This document shows positions 44,811 to 52,960 of a stretch of 64,000 nt of DNA, piece after piece. A program made the position numbers and the translations under genes. The stretch is from Streptosporangium brasiliense (GTDB lineage Bacteria > Actinomycetota > Actinomycetes > Streptosporangiales > Streptosporangiaceae). The stretch lies in assembly GCF_030811595.1 (NCBI RefSeq), contig NZ_JAUSRB010000002.1, positions 5,766,001-5,830,000 of the forward strand, given 5' to 3'. Below the pieces are notes generated by a model. The model did no database searches, was not told the DNA's origin, and was given only the letters and a program-made list of their open reading frames with translations. Position 1 is the first letter of the stretch. Each line of letters starts with the position of its first letter.

Positions 44811-45721
44811 CCAAGACCCCCCAGATCGCCGAGGCCGCGCACCTGCCGATCGACGCGGTCCGCCCGCCGCGGCCCGGCCGGTGGATCGCCGCGGTGGTCG
44901 CCGCGTCCGCCCTGGTCTGGCTGGCCTACACGATCATCGTCAACGAGAACCTGCACTGGGACGTCATCGCCGAGTACCTGATGGACGGCAGGGTCCTCGG
45001 CGGCCTGTGGGTCACGGTCCAGCTCACCGTGCTGTCAATGGTGATCGGCCTGGCGCTGGGGATCCTCGCCGCGGTGATGCAACTGTCCGGCAGCCCCGTG
45101 CTGCGCGGCGCCTCCGGCCTCTACACCTGGTTCTTCCGCGGCACCCCGCTGCTGGTCCAGCTCATCTTCTGGTTCAACATCGGGCTGGTCTTCCCCTCCT
45201 TCGGCATCGGCGTGCCCTTCGACGGCCCCAAGCTGGTCGAGTGGCAGGCCAACGAGCTGATCACGCCCTTCACCGCGGCCCTGCTCGGCCTGGCGATCAA
45301 CGAGGGCGCCTACATGGCCGAGATCGTCCGGGCGGGCATCCGCTCGGTGGACCCCGGCCAGCGCGAGGCGGCCGAGGCGCTCGGCATGTCGCACCGGCAG
45401 GTGCTCCGCCGGGTGGTGCTCCCGCAGGCGATGCGGGTGATCATCCCGCCCACCGGCAACCAGTTCATCTCGATGCTCAAGACCACCTCGATGGTCTCGG
45501 TCATCGCCGGCGCCGAGCTGCTGACCGTCTCCCAGCGCATCTACCTCGGCAACTTCGAGGTGATCGCGATGCTCATCGTGGCCTCCATCTGGTACATCGT
45601 GCTGACCACCATCGCGAGCGTCGGCCAGCACTTCGTCGAGAAACGGTTCGAGCGCGGTCACCACGCGCTGCGGACCAGGGTCCGCCGCAACCTGCGGCCG
45701 TTCGGCAGGGGGAACGCATGA
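44801..45721 (+). CDS. Amino-acid ABC transporter permease
   Basis: The 306-residue HisM/GlnP-type permease has a cytoplasmic N-terminal extension of about 35 residues, then LGGLWVTVQLTVLSMVIGLALGILAAV as the conserved GxxxT-x-x-(L/V) helix. TWFFRGTPLLVQLIFWFNIGL is the family RGTPxxVQ motif. The EAA loop is EAAEALGMSHRQVLRRVVLPQAMRVIIPPTGNQFISMLK, which contacts the ATPase. Five to six membrane helices are visible. A homodimer is likely, as only one permease is encoded. The ATGA overlap with the ATPase gene couples them. Confidence 0.93.
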   Translation: MEVTKTPQIAEAAHLPIDAVRPPRPGRWIAAVVAASALVWLAYTIIVNENLHWDVIAEYLMDGRVLGGLWVTVQLTVLSMVIGLALGILAAVMQLSGSPVLRGASGLYTWFFRGTPLLVQLIFWFNIGLVFPSFGIGVPFDGPKLVEWQANELITPFTAALLGLAINEGAYMAEIVRAGIRSVDPGQREAAEALGMSHRQVLRRVVLPQAMRVIIPPTGNQFISMLKTTSMVSVIAGAELLTVSQRIYLGNFEVIAMLIVASIWYIVLTTIASVGQHFVEKRFERGHHALRTRVRRNLRPFGRGNA

Positions 45722-46485
45722 AGGGCGAGCCCATGGTGAAGATCCGCTCGGTGCGCAAGTGCTTCGGCTCCGTCGAGGTGCTCAAGGGCATCAGCCTGGA
45801 CGTGCCCGAGGGCGGTGTCGTCTGCGTCGTCGGCCCGTCCGGGTCCGGCAAGTCGACGCTGCTGCGCTGCGTCAACCGGCTGGAGACCATCGACTCCGGC
45901 CGCATCTGGGTGGACGGCGACCTGATCGGCTACGCCGAGCAGGGCGACCGGCTCCACCACCTGCGCCCCGCCCAGCTCTGCCGCCAGCGGCAGGAGATCG
46001 GCATGGTCTTCCAGCGCTTCCACCTGTTCCCGCACCGCACGGCGCTGGAGAACGTCATGGAGGGCCCGGTGGTCGTCAAGGGAGCCGCCAAGGCCGACGC
46101 CAGGAGGAAGGCGCTGGAACTGCTGGAGCGGGTGGACCTCGCCGGCCGGGCGGACCACTACCCCGCCCAGCTCTCCGGAGGCCAGCAGCAGCGCGTGGCG
46201 ATCGCCCGCAGCCTGGCCATGGACCCCAAGCTGATGCTCTTCGACGAGCCGACCAGCGCACTCGACCCCGAGCTGGTCCAGGAGGTGCTCGCGGTCATGC
46301 GGGACCTGGCCGCCAGCGGCATGACGATGATGGTGGTGACCCACGAGATGGGCTTCGCACGCGAGGTCGGCGACAACCTGATCTTCATCGACGGCGGGGT
46401 GATCGTCGAGCAGGGACACCCCCGCGACGTGCTCGCCAACCCGCGCCACGAGCGCTTCCGCGCCTTCCTCGGGCAGGTGCTGTGA
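45718..46485 (+). CDS. Amino-acid ABC transporter ATP-binding protein
   Basis: The 255-residue ATPase has Walker A VVGPSGSGKSTLLRCVN, the Q-loop GMVFQRFHLFPHRTALENV, the signature LSGGQQQRVAIARSLAMDP, Walker B LMLFDEPTSALDPE and the switch His in VVTHEMGF. It is a GlnQ/HisP-like polar amino-acid ATPase. The ATG at 45718 overlaps the permease stop; ATG 45733 is a possible inner start. The stop overlaps the deacylase GTG by 4 nt, so import and deacylation are translationally linked. Confidence 0.95.
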   Translation: MKGEPMVKIRSVRKCFGSVEVLKGISLDVPEGGVVCVVGPSGSGKSTLLRCVNRLETIDSGRIWVDGDLIGYAEQGDRLHHLRPAQLCRQRQEIGMVFQRFHLFPHRTALENVMEGPVVVKGAAKADARRKALELLERVDLAGRADHYPAQLSGGQQQRVAIARSLAMDPKLMLFDEPTSALDPELVQEVLAVMRDLAASGMTMMVVTHEMGFAREVGDNLIFIDGGVIVEQGHPRDVLANPRHERFRAFLGQVL

Positions 46486-48086
46486 CCCACTTCGACCTGC
46501 TGCTCCGGGGCGGCCTGGTGGTCGACGGCACGGCCGGACCGGATGCCTCCCGGCACGCCGACGTCGGGGTGGCCGCCGGCCGCCTCACCCTGCTGCCGCC
46601 GGGGGCCCCCGCCACCGCGCGCGAGAGCGCGGACCTGTCCGGCCTGGTCCTCGCCCCCGGGTTCATCGACGTGCACACCCACTCCGACGGCGTCACCCTG
46701 ATCGACGGGGAGCTGGGCGGCGACATGGTCCGGGCCGCCGTCCTGCAGGGGGTCACCACGGAGATCTGCGGCAACTGCGGCTCCAGCCTCTTTCCCGCGC
46801 TGCCGGAACGGCTGGCCGCCATGCGCGCGGAGAGCCGGGTCTACTTCGGCGGCGACGTCGGGATGCACGAGGGCTTCGCCGAGTTCGCCGCCGCCCACGC
46901 CGCCGTGCCCCGCGCCAACCACCTCGCCTCCCTGGTCGGGCACGGCACGCTCCGCGCCGGAGTGATCGGCCCCGTCGACCGGGCCGCCACCCCCGGTGAG
47001 CTGGAGACCATGTGCGCGCTGCTCGACCGGGCGCTGTCGCAGGGCGCGGCGGGGCTCTCCACCGGGCTCATCTACACTCCCGGCACCTACGCGAGCACCG
47101 ACGAGGTCGTCGCGCTGGCGGCCGTCGCCGCCCGGTACGGCAAGCCGTACGTCACCCACCTCCGCGACGAGATGTCGCGCGTGGAGGAGGCGCTGGAGGA
47201 GGCCGTCGAGATCGCCCGCAGGAGCGGCGCCCCGCTGCACGTCTCCCACCACAAGACGGCCGGCAAGTACGCCTGGGGACGCACCCGGCGCACCCTGCCC
47301 AGGATCGCCGCCCTGCGCGCCGAGGGCATGGACGTGACGTGCGACGTCTACCCCTACACCGCGGGGAGCACGGCGCTGGGCGCGATGCTCCCGCCCTGGG
47401 CCTCCGACGGCGGCATCTCCGCGCTGACGGCGCGGCTGGCCGACCCCGGCCAGCGCGACCTGATGCGGCGGGCCATCACCGAGGGCGTCCCCGGCTGGGA
47501 GAACACCGTCGGCAACGGCGGCTGGGACCGCATCTCGATCGCCTGCGCGCCACGCCACCCCGAGACGGAGGGCCACACGGTCGCCGAGCTGGCCGCCGCC
47601 CGCGGCCAGGACCCCCTCGACCTGGCCGCCGCCCTGCTCGTCGCCGAGCAGGGCGAGGTCACGATCATCAGCCATTCCATGATCGAGGACGACGTGCGGC
47701 GGGTGCTGGCCGCGCCGTACTCGATGATCGGCTCCGACGGCGTGCCCAAACCCGGCGGCCGGCCGCACCCCCGCTGGGCGGGCACGTTCCCGCGCGTGCT
47801 CGGCCGCTACGTCCGGGAGCTGGGGCTGCTGAGCCTGGAGACGGCGGTGCACAAGATGACGGGCATGGCCGCGGCCAGGTTCGGGCTGGCGGGACGCGGT
47901 GTGATCAAGGACGGCGCCCACGCCGACCTGGTCGTCTTCGACCCCGGCTCGATCGCCGACGGCGCCACTTTCGCCGACCCGCTGGTCCCCCCGGCGGGGA
48001 TCCACCGGGTGATCGTCGCCGGTGAGACGGTGATCAGGGACGGGGCCGAGACCGGCGTCCGGCCCGGGGCGGTGCTGGCCACGTGA
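46482..48086 (+). CDS. N-acyl-D-amino-acid deacylase (D-aminoacylase)
   Basis: The 534-residue amidohydrolase-superfamily enzyme has DLLLRGGLVVDGTAGP at the start and the metal motif APGFIDVHTHSDG. VTTEICGNCGSS (Cys ligand typical of D-aminoacylase), GLSTGLIYTPGTYAS, HLRDEMSRVEEALEE, HVSHHKTAGK and the C-terminal MIGSDGVPKPGGRPHPRWAGTFPRVLGRYVRE are all family signatures. It releases D-amino acids from N-acyl forms or processes D-aminoacyl dipeptides. The start is a GTG overlapping the ABC ATPase stop by 4 nt. Together with the transporter it suggests salvage of N-acylated D-amino acids or cell-wall fragments. Confidence 0.92.
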   Translation: MTHFDLLLRGGLVVDGTAGPDASRHADVGVAAGRLTLLPPGAPATARESADLSGLVLAPGFIDVHTHSDGVTLIDGELGGDMVRAAVLQGVTTEICGNCGSSLFPALPERLAAMRAESRVYFGGDVGMHEGFAEFAAAHAAVPRANHLASLVGHGTLRAGVIGPVDRAATPGELETMCALLDRALSQGAAGLSTGLIYTPGTYASTDEVVALAAVAARYGKPYVTHLRDEMSRVEEALEEAVEIARRSGAPLHVSHHKTAGKYAWGRTRRTLPRIAALRAEGMDVTCDVYPYTAGSTALGAMLPPWASDGGISALTARLADPGQRDLMRRAITEGVPGWENTVGNGGWDRISIACAPRHPETEGHTVAELAAARGQDPLDLAAALLVAEQGEVTIISHSMIEDDVRRVLAAPYSMIGSDGVPKPGGRPHPRWAGTFPRVLGRYVRELGLLSLETAVHKMTGMAAARFGLAGRGVIKDGAHADLVVFDPGSIADGATFADPLVPPAGIHRVIVAGETVIRDGAETGVRPGAVLAT

Positions 48087-48153
48087 GAGGGGACCTCGCG
48101 CCGCCCGCGGCCGCGGCCTCTGCAAGGATGACGGGTTCCGGAAGGATGGGACG

Positions 48154-48966
48154 ATGACAGAGCTCGACGCGGCGTGCGAGGGCGGCGCCTGCACGGTGGC
48201 CGTGTCGGTGCCGGGACTGATCTCCCTCGACGAGGACACCGAGCTGACCCTGGCGAGCACCGGCAAGCTGCTGCTGCTGGCCGTGGTGGCCCGGGCGCTC
48301 GCCGCGGGGGAGCTCGACCCCGCCGAGGTCGTGGAGATCCAGGAGGACGACCGCTGCGGCGGCTCCGGCCTGCTCGGCGTCCTGTCCGCCCGCCGCTGGA
48401 CCGTCGGGGACCTCGCCGTGCTCACCGCGTCGGTCAGCGACAACACCGCGACCAACGCGCTGCTGCGCCGGCTCGGCCTGGACCGGGTGGCCGAGGGCGC
48501 CGCCGGGCTCGGCTTCGCGCGGACGCGGATCCTCGACCGGATCCGCGAGCCGCGCCTGCCCTCCCATCCGCCCACCTTCGCCGTCGGCACGGCGGGGGAG
48601 CTGGCGCGGTTCGCGGCCGGGCTCGACGGCAGGCAGGAGTGGACCCGGCTGCTGCTGGGCTGGATGGCGCACAACACCGACCGGAGCCTGGTCCCCGCCC
48701 TGCTGCCGCACGAGCCGGAGGACCGGCGGATCCCCGGGGCCGTCCCCGCCGGGACGGTCTGGGTGGCCAACAAGACCGGCACCGACACCGGTGTGCGGGC
48801 CGACGTCGGGGTGATGATCGGCCCCGGCGGCCGGATCGGCTACGCCGTGCTGGCCAACGGTCCCGCCGGCAGCGAGCACGCCCTGGTCACCCGGGCCCGC
48901 CAGGCCGGACTGGCCATCGGTCGCCTGGCCGGCCTGCCCGACGGCGTGGCGGATCTCGCCACCTGA
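48154..48966 (+). CDS. Cytoplasmic class A beta-lactamase-like serine hydrolase
   Basis: The 270-residue protein has the penicillin-recognising fold motifs in order: STGK (SxxK, nucleophile Ser with Lys), TASVSDNTATNALLRRLG (SDN) and VWVANKTGTDTG (KTG). There is no signal peptide, which is unusual for a beta-lactamase, so it should act in the cytosol, perhaps as a peptidase or amidase on imported D-amino-acid peptides. Family hydrolases of this kind are common in actinobacteria. It lies 67 bases after the D-aminoacylase, probably in the same operon. Its 3' end is partly duplicated in the following DNA. Confidence 0.85.
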   Translation: MTELDAACEGGACTVAVSVPGLISLDEDTELTLASTGKLLLLAVVARALAAGELDPAEVVEIQEDDRCGGSGLLGVLSARRWTVGDLAVLTASVSDNTATNALLRRLGLDRVAEGAAGLGFARTRILDRIREPRLPSHPPTFAVGTAGELARFAAGLDGRQEWTRLLLGWMAHNTDRSLVPALLPHEPEDRRIPGAVPAGTVWVANKTGTDTGVRADVGVMIGPGGRIGYAVLANGPAGSEHALVTRARQAGLAIGRLAGLPDGVADLAT

Positions 48967-49083
48967 CCGGCGCCGCCGGTGCGGCGGCGTGGCTGGTCCT
49001 GTCACGTGGCCGGCCTGCCCACCGACGTGGCGGATCTCGTCATGTGACTACCGCCGCCTGACGGCGCGGCTGGCCCTGTCACG
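48925..49083. repeat. Degenerate tandem duplication of the hydrolase gene end
   Basis: Bases 48925-49005 (the last codons and stop of the serine hydrolase plus trailing DNA) recur in altered form at 49006-49083. GGCCGGCCTGCCC, GTGGCGGATCTCG and GGCTGG(T/C)CCTGTCACG appear in the same order in both, about 80 bases apart. The rest of the gap to 49365 contains a GC-rich dyad near 49130-49170, then an AT-rich promoter zone; no gene is seen. Confidence 0.65.
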
Positions 49084-49276
49084 CGACCGGCGCCGCTGGT
49101 GCGGCGTTCCTGATGCCGGACCGGCCTCGGCCCGGGTCCACGGCGTTCCACGCCGGGGCCCGGGCCTGTCGTTTTCAGCGGGCCGTTCCGGGCCGGGCGG
49201 TATCCCTTCCCCGTGCTCTCCCGGTGCCCTTCCCTGTGCTCTCAGGCATCGGATGATCCCATGCTCGCAATCTTAA

Positions 49277-49300
49277 TATGTCATGACATAAGGATGTCCT
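49277..49300. promoter_or_regulatory. GntR-type operator before the phytase gene
   Basis: TATGTCATGACATA (49277-49290) is a perfect palindrome followed directly by the smaller dyad AGGATGTCCT (49291-49300). The core TGTCATGACA matches sites before the binding-protein gene (51981), the GntR gene (52061) and iolG (52891). It lies about 66 bases before the phytase start, in the likely promoter. Confidence 0.65.
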
Positions 49301-49365
49301 ATTGCTTTGTCGTAAATTCGTAGTTACGTTCTTGTGCGACACCAACCCCCCAACGAGGAGGCGCG

Positions 49366-50640
49366 ATGCGTCCCCTGTCCAGGCTTTCCCTGGCAGTCCT
49401 TACGTTCTCGCTGGTAGGAGCACTATCGGTGCCGGCCACAGGGCAGAGCATCCCGTCGGCGGACCCGGAGCTGGAGACCCCCGCCCTGTTCGACGACGAG
49501 GCGGGCGGCAACGCCAACGGTGACGACCCGGCCATCTGGGTCCACCCGTCCAGGTCCGACAGGAGCCTGGTGATCACGACGGCCAAGGAGGGAGGTCTCT
49601 ACGTCTACGACCTCGACGGCGAGCAGCTCCAGCATCTCCCCGCGCCCTCGGCGCCGGGACCCGACGACGAGACCGGGCGCTTCAACAACGTCGACGTCAC
49701 CTACGGCTTCGGCGGGCGGGACCTGGCGGTCGTCTCCGACCGCGGCCGCGACCAGCTCCGGATCTACGCCGTCGCCCAGGGGCAGCTGACCGACGTGACC
49801 GACCCGGCGGCGCCGTTCGTGTTCAACACCACCCAGCAGCAGGTCAACGACGCGGAGACGGCCTACGGCCTGACCACCTGGAAGGACTCCACCGGCACCT
49901 ACGCGCTGGTCAGCCGCCGGCACAGGTCCTCGGTCGGCCTGGTCAAGCTCCTCCCCAAGCCGGGCGGCAAGGTCGGATACCAGCTCGTCAGGACGCTGGA
50001 CCTGCCCGCGTCCTTCACCCTGCCCAACGGGCAGAGCTGGACCCCCTGCGACGAGCCGGGCAGGCAGCCGCAGGTCGAGGGCATGGTCGTGGACCAGCAG
50101 ACCGACGTGCTCTACGCGGCCCAGGAGGACGTCGGCATCTGGCGGATGCGGGCCGACCTCACCGGGACGCCGGTGCTCCTGGACAAGGTCCGCGAGTACG
50201 GCGTGCCCGCCACCTATGATCCGGTGGCCGATGAGTGCGTCCCCGGTGCGGACCCCGGCTACGGCGGTCGGCACCTGGCGGCCGACGCCGAGGGCCTCAC
50301 GATCTACTACCGGGACGGCCAGAAAGGCTACCTCCTGGCCTCCAGCCAGGGTGACAACACCTTCGCCGCCTACCGCAAGGAAGGCGCCAACACCTATCTC
50401 GGGCAGTTCCGCGTCGGGTCGCACGACGGCGTCGACGGCGTCGAGCACAGCGACGGCTCGACCGTGCTGAACGTCCCGCTGGGCGACTTCGAGGAGGGCC
50501 TGTTCATCACGCACGACGGCGCCAACACGCCGGCCGTGCCCGACCGGGAGAACACGAACTTCAAGTTCGTCGGCTGGGAGAACATCGCCGACGGGCTCGA
50601 CCTGGACGTCGACACCGACGGCTGGGACCCGCGCGACTGA
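49366..50640 (+). CDS. Secreted beta-propeller phytase
   Basis: The 424-residue protein starts with a Sec signal (MRPLSRLSLAVLTFSLVGALSVPATG, cleaved near residue 26). DDPAIWVHPSRSDRSLVITTAKEGGLYVYDLDG, GRFNNVDVTYGF, RGRDQLRIYAV and EGMVVDQQTDVLYAAQEDVGIWRM follow the six-bladed beta-propeller phytase (3-phytase) pattern. AEGLTIYY and HDGVDGVEHSDG, rich in Asp/Glu, are the calcium and phosphate-binding loops. These enzymes hydrolyse calcium-phytate outside the cell to lower inositol phosphates and phosphate. The ATG follows AACGAGGAGGCGCG. Two Cys may form a disulphide. It has its own operator and a strong terminator. Confidence 0.93.
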   Translation: MRPLSRLSLAVLTFSLVGALSVPATGQSIPSADPELETPALFDDEAGGNANGDDPAIWVHPSRSDRSLVITTAKEGGLYVYDLDGEQLQHLPAPSAPGPDDETGRFNNVDVTYGFGGRDLAVVSDRGRDQLRIYAVAQGQLTDVTDPAAPFVFNTTQQQVNDAETAYGLTTWKDSTGTYALVSRRHRSSVGLVKLLPKPGGKVGYQLVRTLDLPASFTLPNGQSWTPCDEPGRQPQVEGMVVDQQTDVLYAAQEDVGIWRMRADLTGTPVLLDKVREYGVPATYDPVADECVPGADPGYGGRHLAADAEGLTIYYRDGQKGYLLASSQGDNTFAAYRKEGANTYLGQFRVGSHDGVDGVEHSDGSTVLNVPLGDFEEGLFITHDGANTPAVPDRENTNFKFVGWENIADGLDLDVDTDGWDPRD

Positions 50641-50649
50641 GAACGAGGA

Positions 50650-50695
50650 AAGCCCCCGGCGACCCCTGAAATCCGCCCTGGCTCGCCGGGGGCTT
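50650..50695. terminator. Bidirectional terminator between phytase and binding-protein genes
   Basis: AAGCCCCCGGCGA (50650-50662) pairs perfectly with TCGCCGGGGGCTT (50683-50695) over a 20-nt loop, and A/T ends flank both sides. It stands between convergent genes ending at 50640 and 50710, so it can serve both. Confidence 0.85.
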
Positions 50696-50709
50696 CTCCG
50701 TTCACCGGA

Positions 50710-51879
50710 TCATCCGTGGTTGACGCGCCAGAAGTCGGAGACCGTCTGGCGGTTCTGGAGGTCGCCGAGCAGTCCCTTGGGGTCGGTGTGGAAGAGCCGG
50801 GCCTGCCAGTCGTCCAGCCCGGGCGGGGTGACCAGCGGCTTGACCGTGGCGTTGCCGGAGACGCCGCCCTCGCCGATCTCGTGCTTGACGCCCTCCTCGG
50901 TCATGATGAAGTGGACGTACAGCTTGGCCGCGTTGGGGTGCCTGCTCTTGGTGGCGACCGCGACATACTTGGGATAGCTGAAGCCGGCGAACGGCGTCAT
51001 CGCCGCGCACGTCGACTGGGCGTACCCCTTGTCCTCGTTGTTGCGGAACTTCGAGATCGACATGAAACCGATCTTCTTGTCGGTGGCGCCCGGCGCGCCC
51101 ACCGCGCCGGAGATGTCCTCGTCGGATCCGGTCAGCACCGGCCTGTTGCCCGCCACCCGCTTGATCCACTCGTAGGCGGCGCTCTTCTCCCCGGTCTCCA
51201 GCGCCTTGCCGTACTTCGCCTGGTAGGCCTGTTCCAGCGCCTGGTTGCCGTGGGCGTCGAGCTGGGTGAAGAACGACAGCACGGTCGGTTTGCCCAGCGG
51301 ATCCTGCATCACCAGCTTGCCGGCCCACTCCGGCTCGGTCAGGTCCCACACGTTCTTCACCGGGCACCCGCCGGGGGAGAGCTTGGTGTTGTAGGCGAAG
51401 ACGGTGGCCTTCGACAGCGCCAGCAGCGGGCTGTGGTTCTCCTGCGGGATCTGGTCCTTCAGGTCGGCGGGCACCCAGGTCCGCGCCACGTCCTGCGGGA
51501 TGAGCTGGCCCACCAGCACCCCGCCGTCCTCGTGCATCGCCGCGTCGATCGTCACGTTGTCGGCGGCGTGTTCCCTGGTCATCTTCTCGGCCGTCTGCGG
51601 GGTGTCGGACTTCACCCCCTCCATCGCGATGCCGTACTTCTCGGTGAACGCCTTGGCCACCTCCTCGATGTCGCCGCTGGAGTCGTAGACCAGCAGGCTG
51701 CCCTCCTTCTTGGCGGCCGTGACCAGCGCGTCGAGGTCGAAGTCCGCGTCGACCGAGGGGCCGGGCAGCGGCGTGGCCGCCGCCGTCCCGGGCGGGGCAC
51801 CGGCGCCCGTGGAGGGCGCGCACGCGGCGACGGCCAGTGCCAGCAGCGCCGCAGGGATGATCTTCCGGGTACGCCTCAC
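50710..51879 (-). CDS. ABC substrate-binding lipoprotein, Fbp/Afu type
   Basis: The 389-residue protein has a lipoprotein signal (RRTRKIIPAALLALAVAAC, lipid at Cys20), a Pro/Ala/Thr linker, and a family 1-type binding domain: LVTAAKKEGSLLVYDSSGDIEEVAKAFTEKYGI, WDLTEPEWAGKLVMQDPLGKPT, VAVATKSRHPNAAKLYVHFIMTEEG. It resembles ferric-iron-binding-like proteins such as FbpA and the sugar-phosphate binder AfuA. The GTG at 51879 is preceded by AGAGGAG. No permease is adjacent, but the fused permease and ATPase of this exact type lie at 60479-63403. A TGTCAAGACA site is upstream. The ligand is unknown; inositol phosphate is my inference. Confidence 0.85.
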   Translation of the reverse strand: MRRTRKIIPAALLALAVAACAPSTGAGAPPGTAAATPLPGPSVDADFDLDALVTAAKKEGSLLVYDSSGDIEEVAKAFTEKYGIAMEGVKSDTPQTAEKMTREHAADNVTIDAAMHEDGGVLVGQLIPQDVARTWVPADLKDQIPQENHSPLLALSKATVFAYNTKLSPGGCPVKNVWDLTEPEWAGKLVMQDPLGKPTVLSFFTQLDAHGNQALEQAYQAKYGKALETGEKSAAYEWIKRVAGNRPVLTGSDEDISGAVGAPGATDKKIGFMSISKFRNNEDKGYAQSTCAAMTPFAGFSYPKYVAVATKSRHPNAAKLYVHFIMTEEGVKHEIGEGGVSGNATVKPLVTPPGLDDWQARLFHTDPKGLLGDLQNRQTVSDFWRVNHG

Positions 51880-51980
51880 GATGGCGTCACTCCTCTTGCC
51901 TCTCAAGGGGTCGCATGCGCCGCGCAGAGCCCCGATCCGGCGCCGCAGTGCGCTCAACGATGAACGTCATGTGAACAATT

Positions 51981-51990
51981 TGTCAAGACA
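51981..51990. promoter_or_regulatory. GntR-type operator before the binding-protein gene
   Basis: TGTCAAGACA lies 102 bases upstream of the divergent binding-protein start and 105 bases before the GntR GTG. It has the same core as the other three sites, in an AT-rich stretch (ACAATTTGTC, CATACTTACC). Confidence 0.6.
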
Positions 51991-52060
51991 TACTTACCTC
52001 TGTGAAGCGCTCGGCGCGGTCCCGTCGCGTACCTCGTGGACGGGCGGTGGCGGGCCATTG

Positions 52061-52080
52061 GTCAGGACATCCTGATGTCC
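52061..52080. promoter_or_regulatory. GntR operator before its own gene
   Basis: GTCAGGACATCCTGATGTCC contains GGACATC-CT-GATGTCC, a perfect 7-2-7 palindrome, with the outer GTCAGGACA matching the other sites. It ends 14 bases before the GTG at 52095, so bound repressor would block transcription start or early elongation. Confidence 0.7.
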
Positions 52081-52094
52081 ATTACTGTCTGACC

Positions 52095-52838
52095 GTGACT
52101 GTGACGAGATTGGACATCGACCTCGACAGGTCGAGCCCCGTGCCCCTCTACTTCCAGGTGGCCGAGCGGATCGCCGAGGCGATCCAGGCCGGTGAGCTGC
52201 TCCCGGGAGCCCGGCTCGACAACGAGATCCAGCTCGCCGACCACCTGGGGCTCTCGCGCCCGACCGTCCGCCAGGCCATCCAGTACCTCGTCGACAAGGG
52301 GCTGGTGGTCCGCAAGCGTGGCGTCGGCACGCAGGTCGTGCACGGCCAGGTCAAGCGGGCCGTCGAACTCACCAGCCTCTACGACGACCTGCGCAGGGCG
52401 GGGCAGGAGCCGGTCACCCGGGTGCTGTCCATCGGCACGGTCGCGGCCGAAGAGGACGTCGCCGGCGCCCTGGGTCTCCCGCCGGGCACCGCGGTGCTCC
52501 GGCTGGAGCGGCTCAGATACGCGCTGGGGGAACCGCTGGCCCTGCTGCACAACTGGCTGCCGGTCGGGCCGGCCCCCCTGTCGGCCGAGGCGTTGGAGGG
52601 ACGGGGACTCTACGAGCTGCTCCGCGCGACGGGCGTCCGCATGCGGGTCGCCAACCAGCGGATCGGCGCCCGCGCCGCCACCCCGGCGGAGGCCCGGCTG
52701 CTGCAGGAGCGCCGTTCCTGCCCCCTGCTCACGATGGTCCGCACGGCCTATGACGACCAGGGCAGGGCCGTGGAGCACGGCTCCCACGTCTATCGCGCCT
52801 CCCACTACTCCCTGGAGGTCACCCTCGTGGAGCGCTGA
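52095..52838 (+). CDS. GntR-family (HutC/UTRA) regulator of the island
   Basis: The 247-residue protein has the GntR winged helix SPVPLYFQVAERIAEAIQAGELLPGARLDNEIQLADHLGLSRPTVRQAIQYLVDKGLVVRKRGVGTQV. A UTRA effector domain follows from about residue 90 (GTAVLRLERLRYALGEPLALLHNWLP...YELLRATGVRMRVANQRIGARAAT...LLTMVRTAYDDQGRAVEHG), which in relatives binds sugars or sugar phosphates. GTG 52095 has no Shine-Dalgarno and may be leaderless; GTG 52101 is an alternative. It stands between the transporter gene and iolG with its dyads on both sides. An inositol-pathway intermediate is the likely inducer. Confidence 0.9.
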   Translation: MTVTRLDIDLDRSSPVPLYFQVAERIAEAIQAGELLPGARLDNEIQLADHLGLSRPTVRQAIQYLVDKGLVVRKRGVGTQVVHGQVKRAVELTSLYDDLRRAGQEPVTRVLSIGTVAAEEDVAGALGLPPGTAVLRLERLRYALGEPLALLHNWLPVGPAPLSAEALEGRGLYELLRATGVRMRVANQRIGARAATPAEARLLQERRSCPLLTMVRTAYDDQGRAVEHGSHVYRASHYSLEVTLVER

Positions 52839-52890
52839 CCGCGCCCGCCGTCCGGCGCCTCAGGCTGGTGATGATGATAGATAGTCCGAA

Positions 52891-52910
52891 TGTCAGGACA
52901 AAGTCTTGAC
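52891..52910. promoter_or_regulatory. GntR-type operator before iolG
   Basis: TGTCAGGACAAAGTCTTGAC forms a near-perfect dyad GTCAGGAC-AAA-GTCTTGAC and carries the TGTCANGACA core. It lies 51 bases before the iolG ATG, in the position of a promoter. Confidence 0.65.
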
Positions 52911-52960
52911 TGCCATCTGTCGTTCATCTAGAACTGGAGGCCCCTGGACGAGGAGTCATC

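Noticed and set aside
48154..48966. Secreted beta-lactamase giving drug resistance
   Set aside because: The catalytic motifs fit, but there is no signal peptide or lipobox, and the operon context is amino-acid salvage.
50710..51879. Iron-uptake binding protein
   Set aside because: Similarity to FbpA-like proteins is real, but no Fur-type box or iron gene is nearby and the gene carries the inositol-island operator. Iron transport is kept as an alternative only.
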